A stretch of DNA of 43,397 bases. It comes from Aphodoplasma sp045592745 (GTDB taxonomy: Bacteria > Bacillota > Clostridia > UBA1381 > UMGS1253). Shown one piece after another: positions 33,701 through 42,529 of the stretch. The position numbers and the translations under genes are program-made. Position 1 is the stretch's first letter. Each line of letters starts with the position of its first letter. The stretch is taken from contig JAZNVH010000022.1 of the NCBI GenBank assembly GCA_045592745.1, positions 1 to 43,397 on the forward strand, given 5' to 3'. Below the pieces are notes generated by a model. That model saw only the letters and a list, made by a program, of their open reading frames with translations, had not been told where the DNA came from and did no database searches.

Positions 33701-34273
33701 CTACAAAAGTTCCCGATAATCCAAAAGTTTTTCACGAAGCTGTATACGTGCGCGATTTATTCGCGATTTTACTGTGCCAAGTGATACTCCCAAAATTTTC
33801 GATATGCTTTTATAATCCATTCCCTCAAGCTCACGCAGTACAATCGCCGCACGGTAATCCTCGTCAAGAGAGATTATCGCTTCTAAAATAATATCCTTAA
33901 GCTCGTTTGACTCAGATATTGTATCCGGGGAAGACTTTGTATCTGCCACATCGCACACTTTTTCATTTCCATCTTCATCCACAGTTGTAAGACTCAAAAC
34001 ATTGGGACGTCTTTTTTTCTTTCTGAGAAAATCAAGACACACATTTGTCGCAATTTTAAAAATCCACGTTTTAAACGATGATTGTCCGCTAAAGCTAGCG
34101 ACAGAAACAAAAGCTTTTACAAACGTTTCCTGCGCCATATCATATGCATCCTCTTTATCCCCGAGCATCATATATGCATGATTTATAACAAGCTGCATAT
34201 ACGGCGCTATAAGCTTTTCGAACGCATCGCTGTTGCCCTCAGCACTCTTTTTTATAAGTTCACACTCCTGCAC
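33701..34273 (-). CDS. ECF-type RNA polymerase sigma factor
   Basis: Group IV sigma factor of 190 residues. Region 2: AFEKLIAPYMQLVINHAY, DKEDAYDMAQETFVKAF, FKTWIFKIATNVCLDFLRKKKR. Region 4: LDEDYRAAIVLRELEGMDY, ILGVSLGTVKSRINRARIQLREKL. It starts with GTG 34273, eight bases after GGAGGTGA; GTG 34294 is upstream of this site. The anti-sigma gene follows and aroC precedes by 38 bases, so transcription from aroC may run into it. The stimulus is unknown. Regulated probably by its own product; I found no clear ECF promoter. Confidence 0.92.
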   Translation of the reverse strand: MQECELIKKSAEGNSDAFEKLIAPYMQLVINHAYMMLGDKEDAYDMAQETFVKAFVSVASFSGQSSFKTWIFKIATNVCLDFLRKKKRRPNVLSLTTVDEDGNEKVCDVADTKSSPDTISESNELKDIILEAIISLDEDYRAAIVLRELEGMDYKSISKILGVSLGTVKSRINRARIQLREKLLDYRELL

Positions 34274-34311
34274 GCGAACAATCACCTCCCCCACCCATAA
34301 ATTCCATATAT

Positions 34312-35457
34312 TTATTTTTGAGCTATCCTTCTTTTATATTCGCTCATACTTTCTTTAAACTCGCCAATATTGTCCGAGCAAAACTTTTCGCATACTGCCT
34401 TTGCAAGCTCAAATGCCAAAACAGATTCACATACAACCGAACATGCACTCACAGCACATATATCACTTCTCTCAACAGATGCATCGGCTATACTTTTGTC
34501 CTTTATATTAACACTTTTTAAAGGTGTATAAAGCGTAGGTATCGGTTTCATTGCCGCACGCGCCACTATCGGCTCACCATTTGTCATGCCGCCTTCTATA
34601 CCTCCCGCATTGTTTGTTCTGCGCCTATAACCGTCAGAATATAAAATCTCATCGTGCACCTTTGAACCAAATCGTCTTGACGCCTCAAAGCCAAGTCCGA
34701 ACTCTACGCCCTTTATCGCTTGCACACTCATAAGTGCACCGCCAATACGCGCATCTATTTTTTTATCAAACTGCACATAGCTTCCAAGCCCTGCAGGAAC
34801 ACCAAGTGCCACAACCTCAACGATACCACCGAGTGATTCACCTTCCTGTTTTGCTTTGTCGATAAGCTTCTTTGCCTCATCCACAAGTGCATCATCGTAT
34901 ATTCGAAGCTCATTTGAGTTTATATTCTTTTCATAATCATCATAATTTACCGCTGACTCATCTGTGACATCGCCTATGCTTACAACCCTGCTCATAACAC
35001 AGATACCAAGCTCTGAAAGAAGCTGCTTGCAAACTGCACCAACAGCCGTTCTTATCGCAGTTTCACGCGCACTTGCACGCTCAAGCACATTTCTCATATC
35101 ATCATGGTCATATTTAAGTGCTCCCGTAAGGTCAGCATGACCCGGACGCGCCACATACACCGCACGCTCGCCATTTGAAAACTCGGGGCTCATAATATTT
35201 TCCCAGTTTTGATAGTCTTTATTTCTTATCATAAGCGCAACAGGGCTGCCAAGCGTCTTTTTAGCTCGTACACCGCTCAAAATTTCAACCGTATCGGTTT
35301 CAATTTTCATTCTTCCGCCACGTCCGTAGCCACCCTGCCTTTTTTTGAGCATTTCATTGATTTTATCAGTGTCAATACTCAAATTCGCCGGAAGTCCTTC
35401 AATAATTGCAACAAGCGCCTTGCCGTGTGTTTCGCCTGCATCTAAAAATCTAAGCAT
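34312..35457 (-). CDS. aroC: Chorismate synthase
   Basis: Last step of the shikimate pathway: 5-enolpyruvylshikimate 3-phosphate to chorismate with reduced FMN. The 381 residues include GETHGKALVAIIEGLPA, KRQGGYGRGGRMKIE, the Arg-rich RPGHADLTGALKYDH, RASARETAIRTAVGAV, and GGIEGGMTNGEPIVARAAMKPI near the C-terminus (given here as GGMTNGEPI). ATG 35457 is the start. Other aro genes are not in the window; the aminotransferase at 27191 could serve the same amino acid pathways. Complete, of normal length. Confidence 0.96.
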   Translation of the reverse strand: MLRFLDAGETHGKALVAIIEGLPANLSIDTDKINEMLKKRQGGYGRGGRMKIETDTVEILSGVRAKKTLGSPVALMIRNKDYQNWENIMSPEFSNGERAVYVARPGHADLTGALKYDHDDMRNVLERASARETAIRTAVGAVCKQLLSELGICVMSRVVSIGDVTDESAVNYDDYEKNINSNELRIYDDALVDEAKKLIDKAKQEGESLGGIVEVVALGVPAGLGSYVQFDKKIDARIGGALMSVQAIKGVEFGLGFEASRRFGSKVHDEILYSDGYRRRTNNAGGIEGGMTNGEPIVARAAMKPIPTLYTPLKSVNIKDKSIADASVERSDICAVSACSVVCESVLAFELAKAVCEKFCSDNIGEFKESMSEYKRRIAQK

Positions 35458-35490
35458 TTTTCATCTACTCCTTAAACATAACATATTGTA

Positions 35491-35519
35491 ATTTTACCAC
35501 AAACATATAAATACCGCAA
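35491..35519 (-). promoter_or_regulatory. Promoter of aroC
   Basis: On the minus strand TTGCGG (35519-35514) and TAAAAT (35496-35491) with a 17-base spacer, about 35 bases before the start. Confidence 0.55.
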
Positions 35520-35628
35520 CAGCACAAAACAAAATTTAATATTTTGGTAATTTATTTTTTACTCCTCGTCTTAAAAACACCTACGCATCAAATAATTTTA
35601 ATATTTACAAATTATTTATAAATTGCTC

Positions 35629-35658
35629 TTGACATAATGTGCAATTGTGAGTTATAAT
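35629..35658 (+). promoter_or_regulatory. Promoter of rpsU-yqeY
   Basis: TTGACA at 35629-35634 and TATAAT at 35653-35658, both perfect, with an 18-base spacer; the leader would be about 80 bases. Confidence 0.8.
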
Positions 35659-35747
35659 ATTTATTACATTTGTGGTGTTGTGGTTTATGTCGCACAGCAT
35701 AACAATGAAACACTATTATGTATATAGTAGTGGAGGGAGGGAAAACA

Positions 35748-35924
35748 ATGTCTGAAATCAGAGTGAAGGACAACGAGTCTTTAGATAATGCACTTCGCCG
35801 CTTTAAGCGCCAGTGTGCCAAGTCGGGTGTTTTGACCGAGATGAGAAAAAGAGAGCACTATGAAAAGCCCAGCGTTAAGCGTAAGAAGAAGTCTGAGGCA
35901 GCAAGAAAAAGAAAATTTAAGTAA
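35748..35924 (+). CDS. rpsU: 30S ribosomal protein S21
   Basis: Small basic ribosomal protein, 58 residues: MSEIRVKDNESLDNALRRFKRQ, then SGVLTEMRKREHYEKPS and a Lys/Arg-rich tail ending RKRKFK. The start is ATG 35748 behind a very strong GGAGGGAGGG; an ATG at 35718 lies before that site. A short gap of 15 bases leads to yqeY, the usual rpsU-yqeY pair of Firmicutes. Confidence 0.97.
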   Translation: MSEIRVKDNESLDNALRRFKRQCAKSGVLTEMRKREHYEKPSVKRKKKSEAARKRKFK

Positions 35925-35939
35925 TTAAGGTGAAAAAAC

Positions 35940-36383
35940 ATGAGTTTAAAAGAAACGCTTATGGCGGATTTGAAACTCGCAATGAAGGACAAAGACACCA
36001 TCAGAAAAAATACCGTTCAAATGGTAAGAAGCGCGGTTTTACAGTATGAAAAAGACAACAAAACTGAGCTTGATGATGACGGTGTTATCGAAGTAATTGC
36101 AAAGGAATTAAAGCAAAGACGCGATTCTTTGCCGGACTTTGAAAAAAGCGGCAGAGATGATTTAGTCGAAAACCTTAAAAAAGAAATGGAAGTTTTGATG
36201 GGTTATCTTCCGGAGCAGCTTAGCGAAGCTGAGCTTGAGCAGATTATCAAAGCAGCCATTTCACAAACAGGTGCGTCGTCTGTAAAAGATATGGGCAAAA
36301 TCATGGGAATTGTAACTGCAAAGACAAAAGGTCGTGCGGATGCAAAAATGATTGGTTCCTTGGCAAAGAAAATGTTATCCTAA
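35940..36383 (+). CDS. yqeY: GatB/YqeY-domain protein
   Basis: The 147-residue protein begins SLKETLMADLKLAMKDKD and carries the family features: helical N-terminal half with RSAVLQYEKDNK and LKQRRDSLPDF, then MGYLPEQLSEAELEQII and a C-terminal GKIMGIVTAKTKGRADAKMIG. This is the tRNA-amidotransferase B-type tail domain (YqeY), which binds tRNA in GatB; the role of stand-alone copies is unknown. It starts with ATG 35940 after AAGGTG. Cotranscribed with rpsU and closed by a terminator. Confidence 0.93.
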   Translation: MSLKETLMADLKLAMKDKDTIRKNTVQMVRSAVLQYEKDNKTELDDDGVIEVIAKELKQRRDSLPDFEKSGRDDLVENLKKEMEVLMGYLPEQLSEAELEQIIKAAISQTGASSVKDMGKIMGIVTAKTKGRADAKMIGSLAKKMLS

Positions 36384-36391
36384 AAAAAGTA

Positions 36392-36428
36392 AACAGGTAT
36401 TGCAAATGCAATACCTGTTCTTTTTTTG
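36392..36428. terminator. Terminator between yqeY and tex
   Basis: A 12-bp stem (36392-36403 with 36408-36419) and a 4-base loop, followed by CTTTTTTTG on the plus strand and by an A-rich flank that also gives a T-run on the minus strand. Confidence 0.88.
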
Positions 36429-36438
36429 TTTTTTTCTT

Positions 36439-38589
36439 TTACTGCGGTTTTTTCATAGTAAGCGAGATGCGCTTTTTCTCTACATCAACACTTATTACAT
36501 AAACATCTACTACATCGCCGACCTTCAAAACCTCGGACGGATGCTTTATATATCTGTTGGTAATCTGCGAAATGTGAACGAGTCCGTCCTGATGCACGCC
36601 TATGTCCACAAACACACCAAAATCAATAACATTTCGCACCGTACCCTTCATCTGCATTCCGGGTTTTAAATCATTCATATCCATAACATCACTTCGAAGC
36701 ATCGGTGCAGGCAAATCATCACGAAGGTCGCGCCCCGGCTTTGCAAGCTCCTGAGCAATATCGTTTAGCGTTGGTACGCCAATTTCACACTTTTGTGCAA
36801 CCGTGGCCGCGCCCATCTCATTGATTTTATCTGAAAGAGCGCTTACCGCTCCCTTTTCAACATCACTCTTTTTAAAGCCAAACAAATCAAGAAGCTTTGA
36901 CGCCGCTTCGTATGACTCGGGATGAACTCCCGTATTATCGAGCACGTTTTTAGCACCCGGTATACGCAAAAATCCAGCGCACTGCTCATAAGCCTTCGGA
37001 CCAAGCTTTGATACCTTTTTAAGCTGCGCGCGTGAAGAAAACGCACCATTTTGCTCGCGGTATGAAACAACATTTTGTGCAACAGCCGACGAAAGTCCCG
37101 ACACATACGACAAAAGCGATGCTGATGCCGTATTTAAGTCAACGCCAACCTTATTTACACAATCCTCAACGACACCGCCGAGCGTTTCGTCAAGTCTTTT
37201 TTGCGGCATATCGTGCTGATACTGCCCTACGCCGACGGATTTTGGGTCTATTTTTACAAGCTCGGCAAGCGGGTCTTGAAGTCTGCGTGCAATTGACACG
37301 GCGCTTCTTAGTGATACATCAAAATCAGGAAATTCCTTCGCCCCAAGCTTTGAAGCAGAATATACCGATGCGCCTGCCTCGTTTACAACCATATACGACA
37401 CCTTTTTATCAAGCTCGCCTATAAGCTCGGCAACAAAAATTTCAGACTCCTTTGAAGCTGTGCCGTTACCTATTGAAATAACATCTACATTATGCTTTTT
37501 AATAAGTCCCTTTAAGACCTCTTTTGCCTGCTCTGTTTTATTTTGCGGCGGTGTTGGATAAACAACTGTTGTATCAAGCACCTTACCCGTCGAATCTACA
37601 ACTGCAATTTTACAACCAGTTCTGTACGCAGGGTCAAAGCCGAGCGTTACCTTACCCTTGATTGGTGGCTGCATCAAAAGTGCCTTTAAGTTAAGTCCAA
37701 ATATTTTTATTGCCTGTTCACTTGCTGTATCGGTAAGAGATGAACGAATCTCACGTTCAAGTGAAGGAAATACAAGACGCTTGTAGCTATCATCAATAGC
37801 CTCTGTGAAGATATCGTCGGTAGCACTTTTTGACACAATGAATTTATTATATAAAATCCCGAGTGCTTTTTGCTCGTCAGCCTCTATCGTAACCTTTAAA
37901 AATCCCTCTTTTTCACCGCGGTTTAACGCAAGCACACGGTGGGGCGCAATTTTTGAAACGGGCTCAGAATACTCATAATACATTTCATATACAGACTGCT
38001 CTTCTTTTGCCGCAGTCGATTTTACTATTGCCGTTTTGAAAAGCATATCTCGAAGAAGCGCCCTTGCGCCCGCATCGTCAGACACCATTTCTGCAATTAT
38101 ATCCTTTGCCCCGTCGATTGCCTCCTCGGCGCTCATTACGCCTTTTTCTTCATCAATATAAGCACTCGCCTGCTCATATATATCACCGCTTATAAACGAC
38201 TGTGAAAAAATAAGCTGTGCAAGAGACTCAAGGCCTTTCTCCTTTGCAATAGTTGCTCTTGTGCGTCTTTTTTGCTTGTACGGACGGTAAATATCCTCAA
38301 GCGTCGCAAGTGTCTGCGCCGCCATAAGCTCTTCCATAAGCTCTGGTGTCATTTTCTCCTGCTCTGTAATAGAGTTTATAATTTCGGCTCTTCTCTCGTC
38401 AAGATTTCGAAGATAATTTAGTCTGTCACCAAGCTCGCGCAAAACCTGGTCATCGCATGAGCCTGTCATTTCCTTTCGATAACGCGCTATAAACGGAATT
38501 GTATTTCCGTCATCAATGAGCGAAACTATATTTTCGGTATAGTTTTTTGCTATATTAAATTCTTTTGAAAGTATCTGTATAATATCCAT
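36439..38589 (-). CDS. tex: Tex-family RNA-binding transcription accessory protein
   Basis: Conserved nucleic-acid-binding protein of 716 residues, with an N-terminal helical Tex domain (IPFIARYRKEMTG), a YqgF/RNase H-like domain (about 320-440, LGFDPAYRTGCKIAVVD), helix-hairpin-helix repeats (VGVDLNTASASLLSYVSGL, LGPKAYEQCAGFLRIP) and a C-terminal S1 domain (about 640-712, KGTVRNVIDFGVFVDIGVHQ). The motif QYQHDM is typical of Tex. ATG 38589 follows GGAGAGG. It lies 32 bases after the DUF554 gene in the same direction, so they form an operon. Confidence 0.96.
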   Translation of the reverse strand: MDIIQILSKEFNIAKNYTENIVSLIDDGNTIPFIARYRKEMTGSCDDQVLRELGDRLNYLRNLDERRAEIINSITEQEKMTPELMEELMAAQTLATLEDIYRPYKQKRRTRATIAKEKGLESLAQLIFSQSFISGDIYEQASAYIDEEKGVMSAEEAIDGAKDIIAEMVSDDAGARALLRDMLFKTAIVKSTAAKEEQSVYEMYYEYSEPVSKIAPHRVLALNRGEKEGFLKVTIEADEQKALGILYNKFIVSKSATDDIFTEAIDDSYKRLVFPSLEREIRSSLTDTASEQAIKIFGLNLKALLMQPPIKGKVTLGFDPAYRTGCKIAVVDSTGKVLDTTVVYPTPPQNKTEQAKEVLKGLIKKHNVDVISIGNGTASKESEIFVAELIGELDKKVSYMVVNEAGASVYSASKLGAKEFPDFDVSLRSAVSIARRLQDPLAELVKIDPKSVGVGQYQHDMPQKRLDETLGGVVEDCVNKVGVDLNTASASLLSYVSGLSSAVAQNVVSYREQNGAFSSRAQLKKVSKLGPKAYEQCAGFLRIPGAKNVLDNTGVHPESYEAASKLLDLFGFKKSDVEKGAVSALSDKINEMGAATVAQKCEIGVPTLNDIAQELAKPGRDLRDDLPAPMLRSDVMDMNDLKPGMQMKGTVRNVIDFGVFVDIGVHQDGLVHISQITNRYIKHPSEVLKVGDVVDVYVISVDVEKKRISLTMKKPQ

Positions 38590-38621
38590 AAAAAACTTTC
38601 CTCTCCTGATGTTTTAAATTT

Positions 38622-39350
38622 TTATACAAACAATAAAATCGCTTTGTATATAACGGGCACGATAAGCGCAGGAAGCATATTTGTGCACTTTACTTTTTTG
38701 CCGAAAAACAGATTAATTCCTATTGCAAATATAAGCACCGAGCCGATATATGATATATCGTCCACAACATTTGTAGCCGACAAAAACGGTTCTATAAAAC
38801 GAGCAAAAACGGTAATTGCCCCCTGATATATAACCATTGGAATTACGGCAAACAAAGTGCCCACTCCAAGCGTTGATGCAAAAATAACAGATGTCACAAA
38901 GTCGAGAGCCGACTTTGCAAAAAGCGTCGAGCTGTTGGCTGAAAGACCGTCCTCCAATGCGCCGACTATTGCCATCGCTCCTACGCAGATAACTACAAAT
39001 TCCGAAACAAAACCCTCAACAAATGTGCTATCGCTCTTGCTTTTGGAAATTTTCTTTAGCTTCTCCGCCACATTTTCAAGTCTGTCTTCCAAAGAACACA
39101 TTTCCCCTATAAAAGTTCCTATAACCAAAGATATAATCATAAGCATACTACCCTTAGTATCAAGCGACTGACCACTTACCTTCAAAAGACCGCCAAGTGC
39201 TCCCGAAATTCCGATAAACATTGTCGCAAGTCCAAGAGCTTTCACAAGCGAATCCTGCATCTTTGTACTGATTCCCTTTTTCAAAAGCAATCCCAGCATT
39301 CCACCTGCCAAAACTGTAATTACATTAACAACCGTGCCAAGACCAAGCAT
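38622..39350 (-). CDS. DUF554 family membrane protein
   Basis: The 242-residue integral membrane protein has about seven hydrophobic segments. It matches DUF554 (YdfK/YqgA type): N-terminal GLGTVVNVITVLAGGMLGLLL, then GLATMFIGISGALG, IGTFIGEM, FVVICVGAMAIVGALEDGL and GVGTLFAVIPMVIYQGAI. The function is unknown; a transport role is often assumed. It starts with ATG 39350 behind GGAGGA, with a good promoter upstream. First gene of the pair with tex. Confidence 0.9.
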   Translation of the reverse strand: MLGLGTVVNVITVLAGGMLGLLLKKGISTKMQDSLVKALGLATMFIGISGALGGLLKVSGQSLDTKGSMLMIISLVIGTFIGEMCSLEDRLENVAEKLKKISKSKSDSTFVEGFVSEFVVICVGAMAIVGALEDGLSANSSTLFAKSALDFVTSVIFASTLGVGTLFAVIPMVIYQGAITVFARFIEPFLSATNVVDDISYIGSVLIFAIGINLFFGKKVKCTNMLPALIVPVIYKAILLFV

Positions 39351-39388
39351 ATATTTTCCTCCATATTTGCCATAGTTTACATGTATTT

Positions 39389-39417
39389 ATTATAGCATAA
39401 ATTGCTGGTTTGTGCAA
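39389..39417 (-). promoter_or_regulatory. Promoter of the DUF554-tex operon
   Basis: On the minus strand TTGCAC (39417-39412) and TATAAT (39394-39389) with a 17-base spacer. Confidence 0.7.
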
Positions 39418-39452
39418 TATATAAAATATCTTAAGATTAAGGCAAAAAAAGC

Positions 39453-39481
39453 TTGCTTTTGAGGGATGGGTATAGTATAAT
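39453..39481 (+). promoter_or_regulatory. Promoter of the Gfo/Idh/MocA gene
   Basis: TTGCTT at 39453-39458 and TATAAT at 39476-39481 with a 17-base spacer, the same hexamers as the carA promoter. The leader is about 70 bases. Confidence 0.65.
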
Positions 39482-39557
39482 TAAGAAAACTATCAGTGGT
39501 AATGATTATATGACAAATATTAATAAAATTTATCCGCTGAAAAAGGAGATGCAGGTT

Positions 39558-40736
39558 ATGGCAAATCAGGACGCAATTTTAGACATGTTCAAGTCCGAGC
39601 AGAACGGTTCGGGCGCTATCGACGCACCAAAGAAACTGCGTATCGGTATAATTGGAACAGGCTGGATTGCAAATGCTCACGTTCGTGAGTACAAAAAAAT
39701 GTCCGATGTTGAAATCGTTGCAGGTGCTGACCTTATCGAAGGAAAGGCTGAGGCATTTTTTAAAGCGCAGGGCATCGAAGGTGTACGCTGCTATAAAAGT
39801 CACAAGGAAATGCTTGATGACGAAAGTCTTAAACTTGACGCTGTAAGTGTATGTACATACAACATGACTCATGCTGAATGTACAATTTATGCCCTTGACA
39901 AAGGCGTTAACGTGCTACTCGAAAAACCGATGTGTGTAACAACTGAGGAAGCTGTCGAAATTATGAGAGCAGAGAAGCGTAGCGGAAAAATTCTTTCAAT
40001 AGGTTTTCAGCCACGTTTTGACCCCAATATGAAAATGCTAAAGGCCGTTGTTGATTCAGGCGTACTTGGACGGATTTATTATATTCAGACAGGTGGCGGC
40101 AGAAGACGTGGCATCCCCACACCTTTTGGTACTACTTTTATCGAAAAAGAAACAGCCGGCGTTGGTGCTCTTGGCGATATTGGTTGCTATTCACTTGATA
40201 TGGTACTAAATGCAATCGGATACCCAAAACCGCTTACCGTTTCAGGCTATACTTCCTCTTTCTTTGGAAAAGACCCCAATTACAGCGGATATCCAAAAGG
40301 CAAAGGCGAAGAATATTCCAAAAAGTTTAGCGTTGATGACTTTGCGGCTGGATTTGTGCGTCTTGAAGGCGATATAATACTTGACTTTAGAATTTCATGG
40401 GCTATGAATCTTGATACCCCTGGTGATACAGTCCTCATGGGTACAAAAGCGAGTCTTAAAATTCCGTCGACTGAATGCTGGAACGGCACAACAGGTGGAC
40501 CGATGAAAATTTACAGTGAGATTGGCGGAGAGCAGGTTGTAACAGAACTTCCTATGAAGAGCAGCGATATAGGCTGCTTCGAAGTAAAGGTTCGTTCATT
40601 TCTTGATGCAATTAAAAACAACTCAGAAACTCCAATTAGCTCAAGCGAAATTATATACAATCAGGCTATTATTGATGGTATTGCAAAATCTGCAGAGCTT
40701 GGCCATGAAATAGAGATTAATATCCCCGAAATTTAA
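39558..40736 (+). CDS. Gfo/Idh/MocA family oxidoreductase
   Basis: NAD(P)-dependent sugar or cyclitol dehydrogenase. The 392 residues start with a short head, then a Rossmann domain with GIIGTGWIANAHVREY, and the family's catalytic EKP motif (LLEKPMCVTTEEA). The C-terminal alpha/beta domain has GALGDIGCYSLDMVLNAIG, with Asp and His-type positions of the active site (GDIGCYSLD; the usual His is replaced by Tyr/Ser). Start: ATG 39558, nine bases after GGAG; earlier in-frame codons lie within the promoter. Substrate is unknown. It is a single gene with its own promoter and terminator. With the gluconate dehydrogenase nearby it suggests sugar acid use, but they are not in one operon. Confidence 0.88.
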   Translation: MANQDAILDMFKSEQNGSGAIDAPKKLRIGIIGTGWIANAHVREYKKMSDVEIVAGADLIEGKAEAFFKAQGIEGVRCYKSHKEMLDDESLKLDAVSVCTYNMTHAECTIYALDKGVNVLLEKPMCVTTEEAVEIMRAEKRSGKILSIGFQPRFDPNMKMLKAVVDSGVLGRIYYIQTGGGRRRGIPTPFGTTFIEKETAGVGALGDIGCYSLDMVLNAIGYPKPLTVSGYTSSFFGKDPNYSGYPKGKGEEYSKKFSVDDFAAGFVRLEGDIILDFRISWAMNLDTPGDTVLMGTKASLKIPSTECWNGTTGGPMKIYSEIGGEQVVTELPMKSSDIGCFEVKVRSFLDAIKNNSETPISSSEIIYNQAIIDGIAKSAELGHEIEINIPEI

Positions 40737-40782
40737 TTGAAAAGTTTGATTTCGAAGAAAATTTTGACCTATAAAATAATTT

Positions 40783-40808
40783 AAAGCACCTCTTATGAGG
40801 TGCTTTTT
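40783..40808. terminator. Terminator after the Gfo/Idh/MocA gene
   Basis: A 10-bp stem AAAGCACCTC / GAGGTGCTTT (40783-40792, 40797-40806) with a 4-base loop, then more T. Confidence 0.85.
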
Positions 40809-40827
40809 ATATTTTCTTTCATAACAT

Positions 40828-41070
40828 TTACTTTGACAAAGGGCAAGTCTGAGTCTGTGCAGACTCTTTTTTTTGTGACAAACATAAAATATAATCAACA
40901 GTTACATCATAAAACTTTGCTATTTTAATAATAAGCTCAACCGGAACAGCCCTCTCACCACGTTCATATTTTGAGTAAAGCGACTGGTCTATACATATTG
41001 CGTTACACAGCCGTTGCTGCGTTATATTATATTCTTTTCTAAGCTGTTGTATTCTTAAGTTAACACTCAT
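40828..41070 (-). CDS. XRE-family helix-turn-helix regulator
   Basis: The 80-residue protein is one Cro/C1-type domain: LRIQQLRKEYNITQQRLCNAI, DQSLYSKYERGERAVPV, IIKIAKFYDVTVDYIL, followed by a short polar tail. It starts with ATG 41070 behind GGAGGA, with a promoter upstream. Such small regulators often control a neighbour; the divergent deacetylase gene is 180 bases away. No second domain for ligand sensing is present. Confidence 0.88.
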   Translation of the reverse strand: MSVNLRIQQLRKEYNITQQRLCNAICIDQSLYSKYERGERAVPVELIIKIAKFYDVTVDYILCLSQKKESAQTQTCPLSK

Positions 41071-41125
41071 ACTCTTCCTCCACTACAGACAGACAAATCA
41101 AAAAACTACTGCGTTTTTCAAAAAT

Positions 41126-41153
41126 ATTATACATCAAAAAAATAATTTTGCAA
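41126..41153 (-). promoter_or_regulatory. Promoter of the XRE regulator
   Basis: On the minus strand TTGCAA (41153-41148) and TATAAT (41131-41126) with a 16-base spacer. Confidence 0.55.
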
Positions 41154-41252
41154 AGTAATTTTTTATTTTATTTGCCATTTTTTTAAGGTGAAATATTTAT
41201 ACAAAAACAATCATATTATAAAAATACAAAAAATTTTTTGGAGATTGGTTTT

Positions 41253-42122
41253 ATGTATAAATTTATAATTATAAAAAAACATACTGCGCTCTGCCTTTTA
41301 ACAGCGATTGTTTTAATGCTTGCCACAACCATAATTATATCAGCTATGGGCTTTGCATCCGAAGATGAAGAAGAGCCAAAATTACGTCTTCCCATTTTAA
41401 TGTACCACAGCATACTTCAAAATCCATCCTCTGCCGGAAAATATGTAGTTTCTCCACAAGTCTTTGAAAATGATATAAAATATTTAAAGGATAACGGCTA
41501 TACATCGATTTTATCAGATGAGCTTATAGCCTATGTAAAAAGCGCTGATTCACTGCCCGAAAAGCCCGTTATGATCACTCTGGATGACGGATATTTAAAC
41601 AACCTTACATATGTGCTGCCAATACTCGAAAAATACGACATGAAAGCGATTATATCAATTGTAGGCAAATATACCGAACGTTTTTCAGCCGAAACTGACC
41701 ACAATCCAAACTACTCGCATTTTTCGTGGGAAGATATAAATACATGTATTGCCTCAGGAAGAATTGAAATAGCTAACCACTCGTATGATATGCACAATCA
41801 GGGCGCACGAAAAGGAGCCATGAAAAAGCGCGGTGAAAGTGAACAAGAATATGAAAAAGCGCTCAGCGAGGATGTATTAAGAACACAAAATCTTCTTTTG
41901 GAGCATTGTGGCATTGCACCAAAGATTTTTACATATCCATACGGCGCCGTAAGCAATGCATCTGTTGATATAATAAAAAATCTTGGTTTTGAAATATCAT
42001 TTGGTTGCTGCGAAAAAGTAAACGAATTAAAGCGCGATGCAAATGCTTTATATTTACTTTGTCGATTCAATCGTCCAAGCGGTATAAGCACATCAAATTT
42101 TATGGAAAAGATAACAGATTAA
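41253..42122 (+). CDS. Polysaccharide deacetylase, membrane-anchored
   Basis: NodB-fold carbohydrate esterase of 289 residues, one N-terminal membrane segment (about residues 11-31) with the catalytic domain outside. It has the conserved LPILMYHSI, MITLDDGYLNNL (catalytic and metal-binding Asp pair), EIANHSYDMHNQ (metal His), and FTYPYGAVSNASV. The start is ATG 41253, nine bases after GGAG; a TTG at 41238 overlaps that site. It could act on peptidoglycan or surface polysaccharide; the group around LPILMYHSI is typical of PgaB/IcaB-like or cell-wall deacetylases. It differs from the PdaA-like enzyme at 31719. No neighbouring polysaccharide genes. Confidence 0.88.
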   Translation: MYKFIIIKKHTALCLLTAIVLMLATTIIISAMGFASEDEEEPKLRLPILMYHSILQNPSSAGKYVVSPQVFENDIKYLKDNGYTSILSDELIAYVKSADSLPEKPVMITLDDGYLNNLTYVLPILEKYDMKAIISIVGKYTERFSAETDHNPNYSHFSWEDINTCIASGRIEIANHSYDMHNQGARKGAMKKRGESEQEYEKALSEDVLRTQNLLLEHCGIAPKIFTYPYGAVSNASVDIIKNLGFEISFGCCEKVNELKRDANALYLLCRFNRPSGISTSNFMEKITD

Positions 42123-42472
42123 AAGAGATAAAAACACTAAAACAAATACTCAAAAACATATAAAAAAAACAATGATTTTTTGCCTTTTTTTGAGTCAAAA
42201 ATTTTGCAATATCCAAAATTATGAAATTTAAACATTTTATGTAAACTTGGCTTATTGTTGCGGTTTTTGTCGCATCTTCAAACATGTGTTTTATTATGTG
42301 AGAATGTGGATAACTCTGTGTAAAACCGAAAAAACGGGCTTCTTTATGTGGATAACTATATGAGTTTATGTGAATTTCCAGCACAAGGTTTACATAATAT
42401 ATTTTGCACATAAACTCAGTATATAATATATTTTTTAATGATTTTTGTCAATTTTATGCTCATTTTATACAC
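42123..42472. other. AT-rich intergenic region with two DnaA boxes and a 12-bp inverted repeat
   Basis: About 350 bases with no supported gene. Two exact reverse DnaA boxes, TGTGGATAA, lie at 42305-42313 and 42347-42355, 42 bases apart. Just after them TGAGTTTATGTG (42361-42372) is repeated as its exact complement at 42407-42418 with a 34-base loop. dnaA and dnaN are not nearby. Confidence 0.55.
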
Positions 42473-42503
42473 AAAAAACAGCCGTATTTTACGGCTGTTT
42501 TTT
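42473..42503 (-). terminator. Terminator of the SDR gene
   Basis: An 8-bp stem CAGCCGTA / TACGGCTG (42479-42486, 42490-42497) with a 3-base loop and a T-run on each strand, behind the SDR gene on the minus strand. Confidence 0.82.
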
Positions 42504-42529
42504 TATAAGTTTTTTTATTAATTTTTTCA

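Noticed and set aside
42123..42529. Chromosomal replication origin
   Set aside because: Only two exact DnaA boxes are present, dnaA/dnaN/rnpA/rpmH are absent from the neighbourhood, and genes do not switch strand consistently around it.
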